Translations under genes and position numbers: made by a program
Shown here: positions 1 through 11,653 of the stretch, one piece after another
Position numbering within the stretch: the first letter of the stretch is position 1
How the letters are laid out: each line of letters starts with the position of its first letter
DNA from: Calonectria ilicicola
Taxonomy: Eukaryota > Ascomycota > Sordariomycetes > Hypocreales > Nectriaceae
Assembly (NCBI GenBank): GCA_020809705.1
Contig: CP085832.1
Span: forward strand, 806,001 to 870,000
Length of the DNA: 64,000 nt
Direction: 5' to 3'
Notes under the pieces: model-generated
Databases searched by the model: none
Seen by the model: the letters and a program-made list of their open reading frames with translations, nothing else
Told to the model about the DNA's origin: nothing

Positions 1-532
1 GCTCTGCAAGGAGAAGCGCATCCCCGCCAACATCGCCGACGTGCCCCCCGAATGCGACTTCTACTTTGGCAGCATCCACCGCGATGGGCCCTTGCAGATC
101 ATGGTCAGCACCAATGGCAAGGGTCCCAGACTGGCCGCTGCCATTCGCCAATTCATCGCCAAGCAGCTGCCCAAGAATGCTGGAAACGCCATTGAGACCA
201 TTGGACAGCTGCGTGTCAAGTTGAGAAAGGCTGCCCCCAAGCCCGAGGATGGACCCAAGCGCATGTTATGGTGAGTCACGAGCAAACACATAGTGCCGCA
301 AGACTGTTTTGAAACTAACCAACCTTGTCCGTTTAGGATGTCCAAAGTCAGCGACTCCTATTCCTGGGAGGAAATGTGCGGCCTCACCGAAGAGGATATG
401 GACAACCTCCTTCTCTTTTACCCTGCCAACAAAGTCCCTGGCATGGATGTCTTGAAGGCCTTGCGCGGCGGCAACGATGTTAAGAAGCTTGACGTCTTCG
501 ACGGATCCTTCGGTTTCAGTGTGGGATCATAA
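1..532 (+). CDS. MET8: Siroheme synthase (Met8-type), 3' end only
   Basis: This is the C-terminal part of the bifunctional precorrin-2 dehydrogenase/sirohydrochlorin ferrochelatase that makes siroheme, the cofactor of sulfite (and nitrite) reductase. The reading frame is open from base 2, so the gene starts outside the window. Exons are 1-270 and 337-532, with a 66-nt intron (GTGAGT...TTTAG) that restores a TGG codon. Recognition rests on the stretch CDFYFGSIHRDGPLQIMVST followed by NGKGPRLA, typical of the Met8/CysG siroheme synthase dimerisation/central region, then an Ile-Arg-Gln-Phe helix. The last exon encodes a helical C-terminus (SYSWEEMCGLTEEDMDNLL) and ends with TAA at 530-532. The N-terminal NAD-binding Rossmann domain is not in the window. 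I am confident of the family; enzyme activity is inferred from it. Confidence 0.88.
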
Positions 533-1158
533 ACAGTGCGACACGCGACCAAGAAACAACAACAATAGTTACAACGGGATCGAAAACGGGAGACCAGGGG
601 GAAAAAGTCAGCCGCAAACCTGTGGCCAATATTCTACACCAAACAAGGTTCGAGGGCGTCGCGCGGGCATTTGTACAAATGATGAATGATTTGGGACATG
701 GGAGCATATTAGCGCTGGGAAGCGAGAAAAAACAGATTGCTATACTGTGCTGTGTTGCTGTTTATTTAAGATATATATTCTCATCTGTATCTGTATTTGC
801 GAAAATCTTTGAGGAAGACAAAAGGGCTGGCCCGTTCGAGGGAAATGGGCCTATCTATGCAGACTGCCAGAATGATTGTACTCTTCATGGCCGAGCCAGA
901 GATTATTAACCATGTAGTTTGAACCACAAATCATATTCATCCACTCACATACCTCCAGGCCATACCTACAAAGTTCCTTGGACCCCGCGATGTATTCTTA
1001 GCGCTTAGCAAAGAGAACAATCGGGCAGAGTCACAGGAGGCTAGTGCCTTATTCGTAGTATAATGACCAGCTAGGCACGTATGTTTACAGGAATCTGCCA
1101 TGTTTCATATTAAATGATCTGGCTTTTTTTATCACACTACTTGGCCGGCTGTTCTCAT
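533..1158. other. Intergenic: convergent 3' regions
   Basis: This stretch lies between the ends of the siroheme synthase gene (+) and the aldo-keto reductase gene (-). It must hold both 3' UTRs and poly(A) sites. Short open frames here have no protein-like composition, and I see no RNA gene or repeat. Confidence 0.5.
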
Positions 1159-2398
1159 CTATTGCAGCTTGACCCTGTACTCAGCACCCTTCTCCTTCTC
1201 GTCTCCGAAGACATCGACGTTCCAACTCTTGGTATCTAAACCATAACAATTAGTTCTTTGCTGTTAAAAAAAATCACTACGTAGATAACTTACAGGCGTT
1301 GGGCACGTTGAAGCGGATGGGATCCTCGCCAATCGAGTCCACAATCTTGACAGATTCGGGGTCCAATGTGATGTCCTGGAAGTTGGCCTGGATGCGAGAT
1401 GGTGTAACTGACTTGGGGATGACACTGTGACCACCAACTTGGGACCAGGCCAGGAGGACCTGAGCAGGAGTCACCTCCTTTCCGAGCTTAGCTGACAGGT
1501 CTGCGGCGACTCCCTTGACCTTCTCGTGCTCAAGGATCAGAGGGATTCCAAAAACGTTGTTTCCAAAGGCTGAGTAGGCAGTCAGGTGGATGTTCTTCTC
1601 CTTCATATAGCCGACCAGCTCAGGGCTGAGAAGGCGAGGGTGGCGCTCAATTTGGTTGGCTGCGGGAACAACGCCAGTCTCGTCGATGATGGTTTGAAGC
1701 TGTGTCGAACAATTGGTCAAACCTATCCTATTGGACTCGAAGATAGAGGCTGAAAGCTTACATGGTTGATCAGGAAGTTGGAGACACCAATTGATCGGGT
1801 CTTGCTCTTAGGGAGAGCAGTCATGGCTGTGCAACTCGTGAGAACTCTGATGATAGCTTAGTCTGAGAAAAATACATACCCCTCCAAGTGTCAACAATGG
1901 AAACATTGGTGTTGATGGCAACCTTGTTGGAATCCCTAGGGTCGTCAGGGAAAAGGTTCGAGCCGGGCTGAAAGGCAACGGGAAAGTGAATAAGGTAAAG
2001 CTAGAAAATATCAAGTCAGAGAAGCATCCAAGTACAAAGCTACCGAGCTAACTAACTCGCGGTTTACTTACATCAAGGTAGTCAAGGCCAAGCTCCTTGA
2101 GGGTATCGTCAAGAGCAGGCTCAACGTCCTTGGGCTCGGCGCTGTTCAGCCAGAGCTTGGATGTGATGAAGATATCCTCGCGCTTAAGGCCAGGAATCTC
2201 AGCGAGAGCCTGCTTGATGCCCTCACCGCACTCAACCTGGTTACCGTAAACCTTGGCAAAGTCTAGGTGGCGATAGCCAGCCTTGAGGGCCTCGTAGACA
2301 CCAGCCTTGACCTCGCCTGGGCCCGACTGCCAGGTGCCGTATCCCAAAGTGGGAATTTCATAGCCCGAGCTAAGCTTGACTTTGTTTCCAGAAGACAT
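1159..2398 (-). CDS. Aldo-keto reductase (glycerol dehydrogenase/xylose reductase-like), five exons
   Basis: Cytosolic NAD(P)H-dependent carbonyl reductase of the AKR superfamily, 331 aa. Exons on the minus strand are 2398-2072, 2000-1880, 1826-1762, 1699-1294 and 1235-1159; every junction is GT-AG and keeps the frame. The catalytic tetrad is visible: Asp46 and Tyr51 ([13 protein letters not shown]), Lys81 (ITSKLWLN) and His114 ([10 protein letters not shown]). The motif RSIGVSNF follows in exon 3, and [14 protein letters not shown], the AKR cofactor-binding signature, lies in exon 4. The start ATG sits at the usual spot before [16 protein letters not shown]. Family resemblance is to fungal glycerol dehydrogenase or D-xylose/arabinose reductase-type AKRs; the true substrate (aldose, glyceraldehyde or dihydroxyacetone) cannot be told from sequence. 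It is convergent with the siroheme synthase gene. Confidence 0.9.
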
Positions 2399-4352
2399 GA
2401 TTGTGTGTAGATGAAGTATCTTAGAGGGAATAATTGAACAGAAGGTTTGATGGAGCTCAATGGGGCATGCGAGGGCCGGGAAGACCTGCCGTATTATACA
2501 AGCTTGGCTCTCACGCCTTAGCTTGCGTCCGGCCAGGACCAGGCTGGCGCAAGATACGCTCGTGGGACCTTCAGTCTCGCTCAACACCATCCACGGCATC
2601 CGCAGCACCCTTGGTGTCCCACCATTAGCGCCTCAAGCTCAACGCTCATCCCCACTAGTGGAGGGGTCGCTCCCGAGACAGCCCCAGCATCATGGAGCCT
2701 GTAGATGTGAGGACAAAACCGCAGTAGCCCGCGCAAAAGGCAAAAGGCAAAAAGCGCGTTGCCGAATGATATGGCATATGCAGTGAGTTTACCGCTACAT
2801 TAGTGTCAGGCTCTGCGGGCAACTGATTCGGTTATCCCACCTCGTGGCTGCGCCGAACTTTCTAAGACACTGGGCCACAAGAACCCCTCCCCCCACCAGG
2901 ACTAAGGCAAAGGCTCCGTGACAGGTTGGCAGTTTGAGACAATTGCTCCATCCGAAAAGCTAAAACAGGGCGCGACCGTTTTTAGCGCTGCAGAGGGCAT
3001 TTGTCATGTCTGGTCCCAAGAATTGACTTATTAGGAAAGAAAAAAGGGCAGAATGACATGACTTCTGTACCGAGCTTTGGTGTCATGCCATGTGTGTAGC
3101 CGAGATTTCCACGTAATTGAACGATTATATAAATGGACTGAATTGTCGGAAAATTATGTGCCAACATATCATTCTACGGTACGGTTCTTTTTCTTTTTTT
3201 TGGGTTGGTCACCTGCTAACAGCAATCCACCATGGTCGTCGAATCTCCACCTTGTTGGATAAGAAATATCCGGATACGGCAAACTACCACTCATGATCAC
3301 GAGATGATGCAACCGCACCTCCAATTTGTAATCAAAAACATCAATTGACACCTCTAGAGTTATATTTTATATGGTCGATCTTTTTCTACAAACACTGGAT
3401 CTCGGTAACCCTCGAAAACATCTGGCAGGCTGCCAAATAAACGACAGGGTCATGAGTCTCATGACCATGACGCGTCACAATCAGCCCAACCAATAGGATG
3501 CAAACTTTCGTTTACAACCTCACATCTAATATCTTTCCCAGATTTCGAGACCCGGATATATCTATTCAATTTATTTAAGCCTTCCCAGTTCGGTTTTGCA
3601 ATTTGATGGAATAACCGATTCCACATAGCATTCGCTTAGCTAGGCTCAAATGCACAAACTATCTCGAGCCATTCACTACCCAACACCAAATACCCCATAT
3701 CGCAATACCATAAAAATTGTACCCCTCTACCTTTTCCCACCATCTTCCAGCTAAATTATAAATAAATAAGTTATATATGGAGTTTATTATTATCTACTTA
3801 TACATTTTCTTTCCTTTAGTATCAGATTAATATCTTCGGGCGGTTAAGTTCCATGATATTAAAGATACAGAAGTCACAGGGGGACAATCTTTCAAGGAAT
3901 GCATTGTGCAAAGTGAATATCAAGCACCTTCACGGTAACCTGTATTTAACTTGAATCATTTACTTCGATTTCTGGCGCGCAGCGACAGCGGTTTCTTTGC
4001 CTTATCTTTTGTTCCATCTAGCGATTCGGCGTTTTCCTCATCAGTCATGTCTTGGCTGTTAATAAATGGGTCTTTCAGCTCATACGACTTTGCCAAAATC
4101 AGTGACATACTGCGCTTACTATAGGAAGCCAAGATCTTATATTGGAACTGGTTAAATTCTGCTCCAATCAACTTTGAATCAAATCTGACGTAAGATCAGA
4201 TCGTATTACCGACCGAATCGAATATCGCCAACATCGTGAGAATTATAAAGACATCAATGCCCCGTTGATTGCCCAACCAAAAAGAAAAAAAAAAAACTCG
4301 TCAGATCTTTCCCAAGTATCCATTTACCTTTCTTCAACCATATCTGTTCAAC
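2399..4352. other. Intergenic: divergent promoter region, AT-rich right half
   Basis: About 1.95 kb between the divergent starts of the aldo-keto reductase gene (-) and the sulfotransferase-like gene (+). The first 500 bases are moderately GC-rich; 3350-3960 is clearly AT-rich. A 71-codon open frame on the minus strand (3956-4171) has no good start context. No RNA gene or repeat was recognised. Confidence 0.5.
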
Positions 4353-5159
4353 ATGGTTCGATTCATCAGCGACTCGCGAAAAGCGCCAGAAAAAAAAGAT
4401 GCTCCACTTACCGTCATTGCAGCTGGTGTTCCGCGAGCTGCGACATCGTCGTTGCAGGCAGCCTTTGAACAACTAGGCTTCAATCCATGTTTGCACATGG
4501 CAGAGATTGTCACGCATGCATCCCGTGAAAGGTTACTACTACAGGCTATGCGGGAAACCGACAGAGAGCGACGACACAAATTGATCAAGGAACTATTCCA
4601 AGGCCACGCGGCTGCCTGTGACGTTGTCGTCATGTTCTTCATCACAGATCTGATGGATATGTACCCAGACGCCAAAATTGTACTAAACGGGCGCCCGAAT
4701 CCAGCAGCTTGGGCTGTCAGCGCCGAAGAAAGCTTCGGCTTCATCTTCTCCCCGTGGTTCAAATTAACTGGGTTTCTCTGGACAACCGACAGGCTCTGGC
4801 ATTCCATTAACATGGAATGCCTTCGCTGGGGCAAGGAAAAATTTGGAGCAGGCTATATTTTCAGCGCCCGGATGTATGAAAAGTATTATGACCACGTGAG
4901 GGAGGAGGCGAAGAAACGTGGAAGGCCAGTCCTCGAGTTTCAGGCCGAGGATGGATGGGAGCCCCTATGCAAATTTCTTGGAAAAGAAAAACCGGATACA
5001 CCATTCCCGAAGCTGAATGAAAGAAAAGTGTTTACAATTGTCAGGAATATTCTCATCGCGCGGGGCCTTATTTCCTGGGCCGCTCTGTTCGGTTCTGGTT
5101 GGGCTATGTGGAAGTATGGCCCAGGGTTCTTGCGGATGCTCATACCTACAGCTGTATAG
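4353..5159 (+). CDS. Sulfotransferase-like P-loop protein (Sulfotransfer_4 type)
   Basis: Single-exon gene of 268 aa. ATG at 4353 is chosen because it sits in a good fungal context (TTCAACATGG) and removes a low-complexity upstream stretch. Residues 20-40 (VIAAGVPRAATSSLQAAFEQ) occupy the place of the 5'-phosphosulfate-binding loop of fungal NAD-dependent/sulfotransferase-like proteins, which usually read PRTGTxSL; here two loop positions are Ala. LGFNPCLHM follows as in the family, then FFITDLMDMYPDAKIVLNGR, which matches the DxYPDAKxxLxxR strand. The C-terminus is hydrophobic (GLISWAALFGSGWAMWKYG) and may form a membrane anchor, as is common in this family. Substrate and even sulfotransferase activity are unknown; the altered loop makes me cautious. 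No neighbour suggests a biosynthetic cluster. Confidence 0.7.
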   Translation: MVRFISDSRKAPEKKDAPLTVIAAGVPRAATSSLQAAFEQLGFNPCLHMAEIVTHASRERLLLQAMRETDRERRHKLIKELFQGHAAACDVVVMFFITDLMDMYPDAKIVLNGRPNPAAWAVSAEESFGFIFSPWFKLTGFLWTTDRLWHSINMECLRWGKEKFGAGYIFSARMYEKYYDHVREEAKKRGRPVLEFQAEDGWEPLCKFLGKEKPDTPFPKLNERKVFTIVRNILIARGLISWAALFGSGWAMWKYGPGFLRMLIPTAV

Positions 5160-5196
5160 TTGTTGAAAGTTGCATCACGTTAATTTCTACTTTTAA

Positions 5197-6112
5197 TCAA
5201 TTTATTAAATCAGTTCCAAAATTCTTTGTATGATGCTTCGACTGAGTAGAGTGAGAGTGTCTTGAAGCCAACGACGCCAAGAGGAGTCGCGAGGCCTTGC
5301 ACGGCAGGAAGTGACAAAGGTCATGAATTTCGAATGCTCCATCTCTATCCACTAATATCAGTTTGTTTTCCTCCGTGCAGAGCTTTTGTACTCCGTCGGC
5401 GTCAACTTTCAGCACCACTATTCTCCTACGGTTGGATTTACAAGTCACAGCTTCTTCCGAGCAACGATGAAGTTTTTCACCACGATGCTCCCAAAAGGTT
5501 GCAGTCACTTCTGGGTCGTTCGTAAATGGCTATTATGGAGCCAAACATTTGGTGTTCCTCAAGTGACCAGAATGTGCTTTAATACGCTTTTCCGCAACTC
5601 TAATCTCGTCAGGAAATTCGTCAACAGCGAGGTTCACAAATACCGCCAGCTGTTTCCTCATCATTCATATTTCTTGTCAGTCTCTCGGTGAATTTGCATA
5701 TTTTAACGTAAAGGGACACACCGGCATAAGTATGTCAAGGGTTGGTCAACTCACTCACCGCCTGTAGTCGATCCGTGGTGTTGTTGCTACAGAGCTCCTG
5801 AGCAGGCAAACCAAGATTAAGCGGCGGTCATGTAGAGCAGCATCTATACCCAGAACGTCCCAGAATATCACATAATCATCTTAATTTTTCATCGGAGAGT
5901 TTTTTTCTGCTTCTAAAGCTTCAGCCTCGAAATTTTCGTTTGGCTTGTTCGAACTGACCCATCTGAAAGTTTGACTCGCAAAACCTCGTTTAGAGGTGTA
6001 GAAATTATGTTACTGCTATTATGAGGTTGGTTTGTCGAGAAATTGATTAAGACGTAACTTACTACAAGGAGGGTGCACTGTGATTTCTTCGCGAAGCGGT
6101 TTTAATGAGCAT
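5197..6112 (-). pseudogene. Possible gene relic, unrecognised
   Basis: Minus-strand frames here look coding but are interrupted. From 5661 a frame starting MRKQLAVFVNLAVDEFPDEI runs 42 codons into two adjacent stops (TAATAG), then continues in the same frame for about 104 codons to 5197 (ATFWEHRGEKLHRCSEEAVT near its start). Further upstream, between about 5750 and 6010, another frame reads FASQTFRWVSSNK and, after one TAA, DDYVIFWDVLGIDAALHDRR. A good donor-acceptor pair lies at 6062 (GTAAGT) to 6016 (TAG). No family is recognised. It could also be non-coding DNA that happens to look open; the mix of frames and stops argues against an intact gene. Confidence 0.25.
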
Positions 6113-6748
6113 TTACAGCCATACTAAGCTTAAACAACACCTTAAATGTCATTTCAACAATAAAAGGAACAATTTAAATTAACATCATGCCAATTCGAAA
6201 TCAAAATACAGCCCTTTATCATATTTAGGAGATTCTCATGGGATGTCTAATTATTCTGTAGGGTAGCTCTGCCGGTTGAGCGCATTTGACGATCTGGATA
6301 GGCTATGGTTGGCTATCCCTAAGATTCTTTTTTTTTTACTAAAAAAAGAATAGACCGTATGCTAGAGTAAGCTTCAAAAACCGATTGATATTTTGAATTA
6401 CATACTCTCTAAAAAGGACGAAATTGTTTGGGTAGGCTCATCATGTAAAGGTTGCCAAGTGGATCGCTTAGTCATCCCATGACATCCCACTTGATTCTCA
6501 TAGCCCCACGTTGGTCGCAAGCTCGCAAGCTCACGAGTTGTGTGACAACTCTGCTCTGCGTCGCAACCACCCGGCGGCTGATCTCCTTTTCCTTTGCCGA
6601 GTCTCAGGCCTCTGCCCAAGATAATTATTGCAGCTTGACACTAGCTCTAGCCATCTATTGATTGGTAATACCGACTGCAACGCGCCGGAGTAGCGCTCAT
6701 CAACAAACCAACGCGACGTTCGCCTGAAGAGCGCATTCAAAGTTGAAC

Positions 6749-7927
6749 ATGGCACGACTCAGCGGGGTTGAGTCCGTTGGGTCTCCTTCGGCCACGCACG
6801 ACGCCGTCCAGGACTCGCCTCCCTTCTTCAACACCACCTTTTCCACCCACCGCGTGTCACCCCTCCATATCGGCTCCGACGGCTTAACCGATGCGCGCCT
6901 CGAATCCATTTCGCTTCGTTTACGAGACACCCTGGTTGGAGACGTTGTCCGTGGCATCCAGATTGGAATTCAGGCTGCGGAAACACCAGTTGGTCAAGTA
7001 GGCCCTCTGAAGGCGACAAAAGTGCAATGGTTTCAACCTCGTACAATCCTGGGCGACATCGATGACGAAGACGCGAATTCAGACAGAAGCAGGCGAGGCC
7101 TTTGGATTGAGATTCGTTACGAGAACGCTGCGTACGCTGGTCTTCTTCTCCCAGGCTTGAATAATCCACAGGATGCTGCAACAAAGCACGATAAATCGGG
7201 GGGCAGTTTCCTCCACTTGCCACTTCTTCTCTTACGAATGCCCCTCCCACTTAAGAATGTCATTTCCGACTGGCTGGCTTCCACTTTCGATTGTCGCGTA
7301 AGTCGGCTCACAATGGGGACAAAAACGATCCTGGGTGTTTGGGAGACATGGATTGAGACGGTTGGGCTGCGCGACAATGGCCCAGATCTTACGCTTTCCC
7401 TTGCCTTCAACGCGCCGCTGCCACCGTCTGCAAGGGACTCTGTAAATGAAGACACCAACGAGGATGCGGCGCAGGAAACCGCATCTGGTCTAAAATCCAT
7501 CGACATTACTGTGTCACCTCAAGATTTACGGCGATTCGCGCGTGTAGGAGCCGATCTACAACCCCATCAACCAAAATCTTCTGATCCGTGGGAAAAGGAT
7601 TCTGCCGAGCGACGACGGCTTGCAGGCGGTAATTCTGATGACGGCTGGGCCTGGAGGTCTACCAAAGATGCAAAGGCGCATCCCTTCACTGAAGCTTTGG
7701 GGCGATACCTAGACCGCCACCTGGCATTAAACTTATTTCATCCAAGCGTCCGAATCACTCAGATATCCTGCAGTGGGTTTGTTCTCGGACAAAGCCGACT
7801 GAAAATCGTCAAGGTTGGGGATTTGAGTGATGACCTCTCCCGAGCCGCATGGGCCTTTGTGGAACTACTGGGGGGCAGAATTCAGGGCGAGCAGCTTGCA
7901 CAGCCGTTCTCTGCAAAGTTCGGATGA
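6749..7927 (+). CDS. Kinetochore Sim4-complex subunit, Fta1/CENP-L-like
   Basis: Single-exon gene, 392 aa, ATG in TTGAACATGG context. The N-terminal segment FFNTTFSTHRVSPLHIG (about residues 27-43) and the following LRLRDTLVGDVVRGIQIG are what I associate with fungal Fta1 proteins, the CENP-L homologue of the inner kinetochore (CCAN/Sim4/COMA-associated) that pairs with CENP-N and helps link CENP-A chromatin to the outer kinetochore. The middle carries a split beta-rich core (LLLLRMPLPLKNVISDWLAS, WETWIETVGL, DLTLSLAFNAPLP) separated by an acidic, charged linker (about 230-245). The C-terminus (HPSVRITQISCSGFVLGQSR) ends the domain. Acts in the nucleus at centromeres. Identification is from memory of family motifs; I hold it as likely, not proven. 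Confidence 0.72.
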   Translation: MARLSGVESVGSPSATHDAVQDSPPFFNTTFSTHRVSPLHIGSDGLTDARLESISLRLRDTLVGDVVRGIQIGIQAAETPVGQVGPLKATKVQWFQPRTILGDIDDEDANSDRSRRGLWIEIRYENAAYAGLLLPGLNNPQDAATKHDKSGGSFLHLPLLLLRMPLPLKNVISDWLASTFDCRVSRLTMGTKTILGVWETWIETVGLRDNGPDLTLSLAFNAPLPPSARDSVNEDTNEDAAQETASGLKSIDITVSPQDLRRFARVGADLQPHQPKSSDPWEKDSAERRRLAGGNSDDGWAWRSTKDAKAHPFTEALGRYLDRHLALNLFHPSVRITQISCSGFVLGQSRLKIVKVGDLSDDLSRAAWAFVELLGGRIQGEQLAQPFSAKFG

Positions 7928-10573
7928 ATGATGACAAGGGGAGGGCGCGGTTCACAGCATTCATTCGGAGAACGTGAGCATGCTGTCAGAAATTTCTGGT
8001 TAGACGAGAGATGCTCATTTGATTTTCTCTTGATGTTGTAATTCGGCAGATCAACGATATTTCCAAATGCCCCGCAATTACTTTGTTGGCGTGGCCGTTT
8101 CATACGGGTACCCAAAGCCTCACGTTTGACCAGACTTGTCACGAGCAAGAGGCCTTTTGATACACAGACCTCTGTGCAGCCTGTGCCTGTCATGTTGAAC
8201 AAGCCGCAAGGGACGAGAAGGATGACTGCAGGTGGCCCTTGAAAGGAACCGGCCTAGTCTCCGGGTGGCATATCTGCAGCCACCTTTATTTCTTTTGGCG
8301 GAGAGTTGCAGGCCCAAATTCCCCAGAGCGGCCGCTCCAACGGTCATAAACGCTTTCAATCTCCAAATTAGGACAAACATACGGGAAGGGAAGAATCGAG
8401 ATGCTCAGTCGGGCTAATTGCGCTTTGCGGTAAAGCTGCAAAGATCATCATACCTTGCATGCCACTAAGTGGGCTTTGATAGAATGGTCGCCGAGCACAT
8501 GGGGGGTACTGTACCCAGTCAGCATTTAGCTGGCCAACCCTGCCACCCAGGAATGAGTTTACTCAGTTAGAAACAGGGCTGAGCCAGCAGGGCTCATCAG
8601 TAGCTCATCAGTAGTAGTTTTTCGACGTGGCAGCACCAATACGAACTTCCCAAGGTGATGCCCCCTATGGATAATTATAGTCATCATTGGAAGCTTGCTT
8701 TCGTACATTAGATCAAATCCGACCCTCTACTACGACTGTCTTGCCAATAGGATGTTCCTGTCCTTCTCCTTTTGTCTTGGGCTCCATTGCGGGATTAGCT
8801 CTAGAGAACTGCGAAGGGCTGGATCCATACGCGCACATAGTTGGTGACTTGGCATGCCCCCCGGCAGGCTACATGGTGGCGATATCCGAGTTGCATACAT
8901 GCACACATACATACATACATACATACATGTGCAAATTACATTTTGCTTGACTTGAACTGATTGCATTCGCGCTTCACTGCATCAGTTCGTGTGTGCAACC
9001 GAGCGTGCAGATGGCGCAGCTCTTGAACCAGAGTTTTGGGAAGAGGTCTCGGCCGCACGTCGGACCCGAGACAGAGCACAAGTTTCTTGCACATACTACA
9101 TGCATGCATCCATACATTTGGTACTCATGAGCTGAATGGGGGAGGGTGGCATTCAACGCAGCTGAGCATGCGACAAGGGGGGGGGCGGCTTCCTGTGTTG
9201 GGGGCGACGTGCCATACCAGTTGCGAAGAAGGCCGTTGCCCTGCTGGGCCTCGTTTTTCCCACTTGGGAGTATGCTTCGCCTCACTCATCACCAAATTGG
9301 CTCGTCTTGGGACCGGCCTAGCGCTGAAAGGCATGAGACAAAGCGCGGATCCACTGTCCAGATGGCGAGCAGGACCCCATTTCTATGGTGTTGTCACGTT
9401 GTCAGTCTGGAGGATTTTTTTTTTTTTCTCCCGTGGACCGGCTCCACAGTAAAAATAAGCAGTGTGTTGAGTGGGCTCGTGGCTGAACCCGATGTCGTGT
9501 TTTGGAGATCCTTTGAGCTCTTGGCGTCAGCTTAGCTACCATGCCAAGATCTCAGAGGGCTGGCGATGAAAGATTAGGCGAGAGCCAATTTCACATCCCG
9601 GCGGGTCGTGCTGGGCCGTTTCCCGGGGCCTGCGTCCAGCTCATCTCGCCTTTACATTCGAGGCCAGCAGACTGCGGCCTACCCGTCGGCATACATACTG
9701 TACTGTACGATGAGGAGGAGGGGGGGACGCCACTTGTGCAGCTTAGGAGAATGGCATACGTAACCTGGAAGCTGGCTGAGCAAATGGCTGCTGCGGCTGC
9801 ACGGTTGCTGCATCTGCTGTTGGTCTAGTTTGTTGGTTGCGTCCTGCAGGTGAGACACGGCCTGGTTGACATTGGCGAAACTTGGAACAAGCTGTCATTG
9901 CCCAAACCCAAAAATTTCCCGTCTCTTATCGTGAGACCTTGGATCGCCCGGTCCGAGTGAGCCCAAGTTTCCATGTCTTTTCATTGCGGTTCTCTGCTGT
10001 TGATGCTCTCATAACCCAAGGTTGCCAACATGACTGTTGGTCGTTCATCCACCATCCCTCCCGCAGCCCAAGCGCAACTCCACATTCCCCATTTATCCCA
10101 GGACGGTGTTCTGGGATCGCAGCGTGGACCCCCAGGTGACTGCCTGCATTGGGGGCTGTGACGGGTGCTGCACAGGCAACATCCCAAGACATTGGCGTTC
10201 TGCCAAGCTGATCCATCGAGCAGCCCGTTGCACATCACAACCACCTTTCGGGGCGTCCACCGAGGGCACCCATGTCACCCAAACCTTGGATGTCCACGCG
10301 AACGCCGTTCATTGGTAATGTTTTTTCTGCAAGCTGGGCTGGGAAGTGTGCCTCTTTTGAAGCCATTGAACAGGGGGGGTCTTACCGACAGTAGTTGAAA
10401 GAGCCGCATTGCCCATTTTCTCGCATACGGGACCGTTCTTCTGGCCTTTCCCCCCTTTCCTCTTTTCTTCTCCATCGTCGCTGCTTACTGGCGACCTGAA
10501 ACTTGCGCCTGTTTGTTGTCGTTGTTACAGGACCAACCCAACACTCTTCCGCGACGACGGAAACTCATCCATC
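7928..10573. other. Long intergenic region before the cysteine-rich membrane protein gene
   Basis: About 2.65 kb without a supportable gene. It contains a short CATA microsatellite (8906-8930), a homopolymer G run near 9180, a T run near 9416-9428 and a pyrimidine-rich stretch just before the start at 10574. The several open frames of 80-140 codons overlap on both strands and lack protein-like composition. It is probably the long promoter and 5' leader of the downstream gene. Confidence 0.5.
8906..8930. repeat. CATA tetranucleotide microsatellite
   Basis: Simple repeat of about six CATA units (acacatacatacatacat...) in intergenic DNA. No gene is affected. Useful only as a variable marker. 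Confidence 0.85.
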
Positions 10574-11653
10574 ATGTCCAACACAACCGGGTCCACAGCT
10601 TTCGACTACTTTGAGTTTTCGTGCCCAAAGGGTGGAGATTTCTACATTTGCCAGAATGAGACTACGCAGTTCATAGGGTGCTGCACCATCGACCCTTGCG
10701 CTGTCGGCGGCGAATGTCCAACGGCGGACCTGCGAACCTCGACCTTCAACGCCGACAAATGGTCGGACCTCCCTGCCCAGGACTGCGACAATGCCAATTC
10801 AACCAAGAATTGGTACACCTGCAGAGATACCGACCCACCTTTTATGGGATGTTGTCTCGAATCAGCTTGTGGTGTTGGGCAATGTCCCCAAGATATGTTG
10901 GCCCCGGCTAAGCTATCCGATATCTCGTCCAACGTTCGCAGACTTCTCAACCCTTCAGGTGCCGCAACAGCTACCTCAACAGCCAGCCCAGACGGTAGCA
11001 GTGGAATGTCGACGGGAGCGATTGCCGGTATCGCCGTGGGAGCTGCAGCAGGAGGTTTGATCGTCTTGGGGCTTCTGCTCTGGTTCTGCTGGCTTCAACC
11101 CCGCAAGAAGAAGAAGCAGGAAGCGGAAGCAGCCCTGGCTGCGCAGCAGACACATGCTCAAATGGCACAACCTGGTTCGCCCGGAACATTTATTCCATCT
11201 GGAACCCCCATGAGCGGCCACCAAGGTAAGTGGAATATACAAGCAAAATGATGGAATACTCTAGTATCAGTAATGGCTTGCTGACGATGATGTGTAGCGT
11301 CCTTTTCTTCCACTCCTACGACAGCTCATTACCCTAGTGGAGTAACGGACATTTATGGTAATGGAGTAACGGATATGTATGGCAACAAGCTATCGCCCTG
11401 CCCGCCTGGCTATGACCGTCCACCTTCCATGAGCACCTTTTCCGATGTTAGTGGTGGTGGAAATAGAGGATACAGCAACAACGGATACTCGCCTGTTCCC
11501 ATGATTCCAGTGCAAGAGATGGACGGCACAAGCACTCCACATGAGATGAGCACCGGTCAAGAACAGTATATTTCTCGAAACGACGACCATGACCAACAGG
11601 GTTACCACAGCAGGACACAAAGTCCACACAACCACCTGGGCATCTCGTCATGA
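10574..11653 (+). CDS. Cysteine-rich single-pass membrane protein, two exons
   Basis: 335 aa from exons 10574-11225 and 11298-11653 (72-nt intron, GTAAGT...GTGTAG). The outside part has two copies of a small cysteine motif, FIGCCTIDPC...GGEC and FMGCCLESACGVGQC (about residues 34-50 and 94-110), each preceded by an aromatic-Cys unit (FYICQNETT, WYTCRDTD). A Ser/Thr/Ala-rich linker leads to one transmembrane helix (about 148-172, GAIAGIAVGAAAGGLIVLGL) followed by a basic stop-transfer RKKKKQ and a long, Pro/Ser/Gly-rich cytoplasmic tail. There is no classical N-terminal signal peptide, so the helix is probably a signal-anchor. The architecture resembles fungal cell-wall or surface sensors with a short exoplasmic domain, but I do not recognise a named family. 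Start chosen at the ATG (CATCATGTCC) after a pyrimidine-rich leader. Confidence 0.8.

Noticed and set aside
3956..4171. 71-codon minus-strand frame ahead of the sulfotransferase-like gene
   Set aside because: The first Met is not encoded by ATG in the full frame and the remaining 50 codons match no family; located in AT-rich intergenic DNA.
4334..4834. 166-codon minus-strand frame
   Set aside because: Antisense shadow of the sulfotransferase-like gene.
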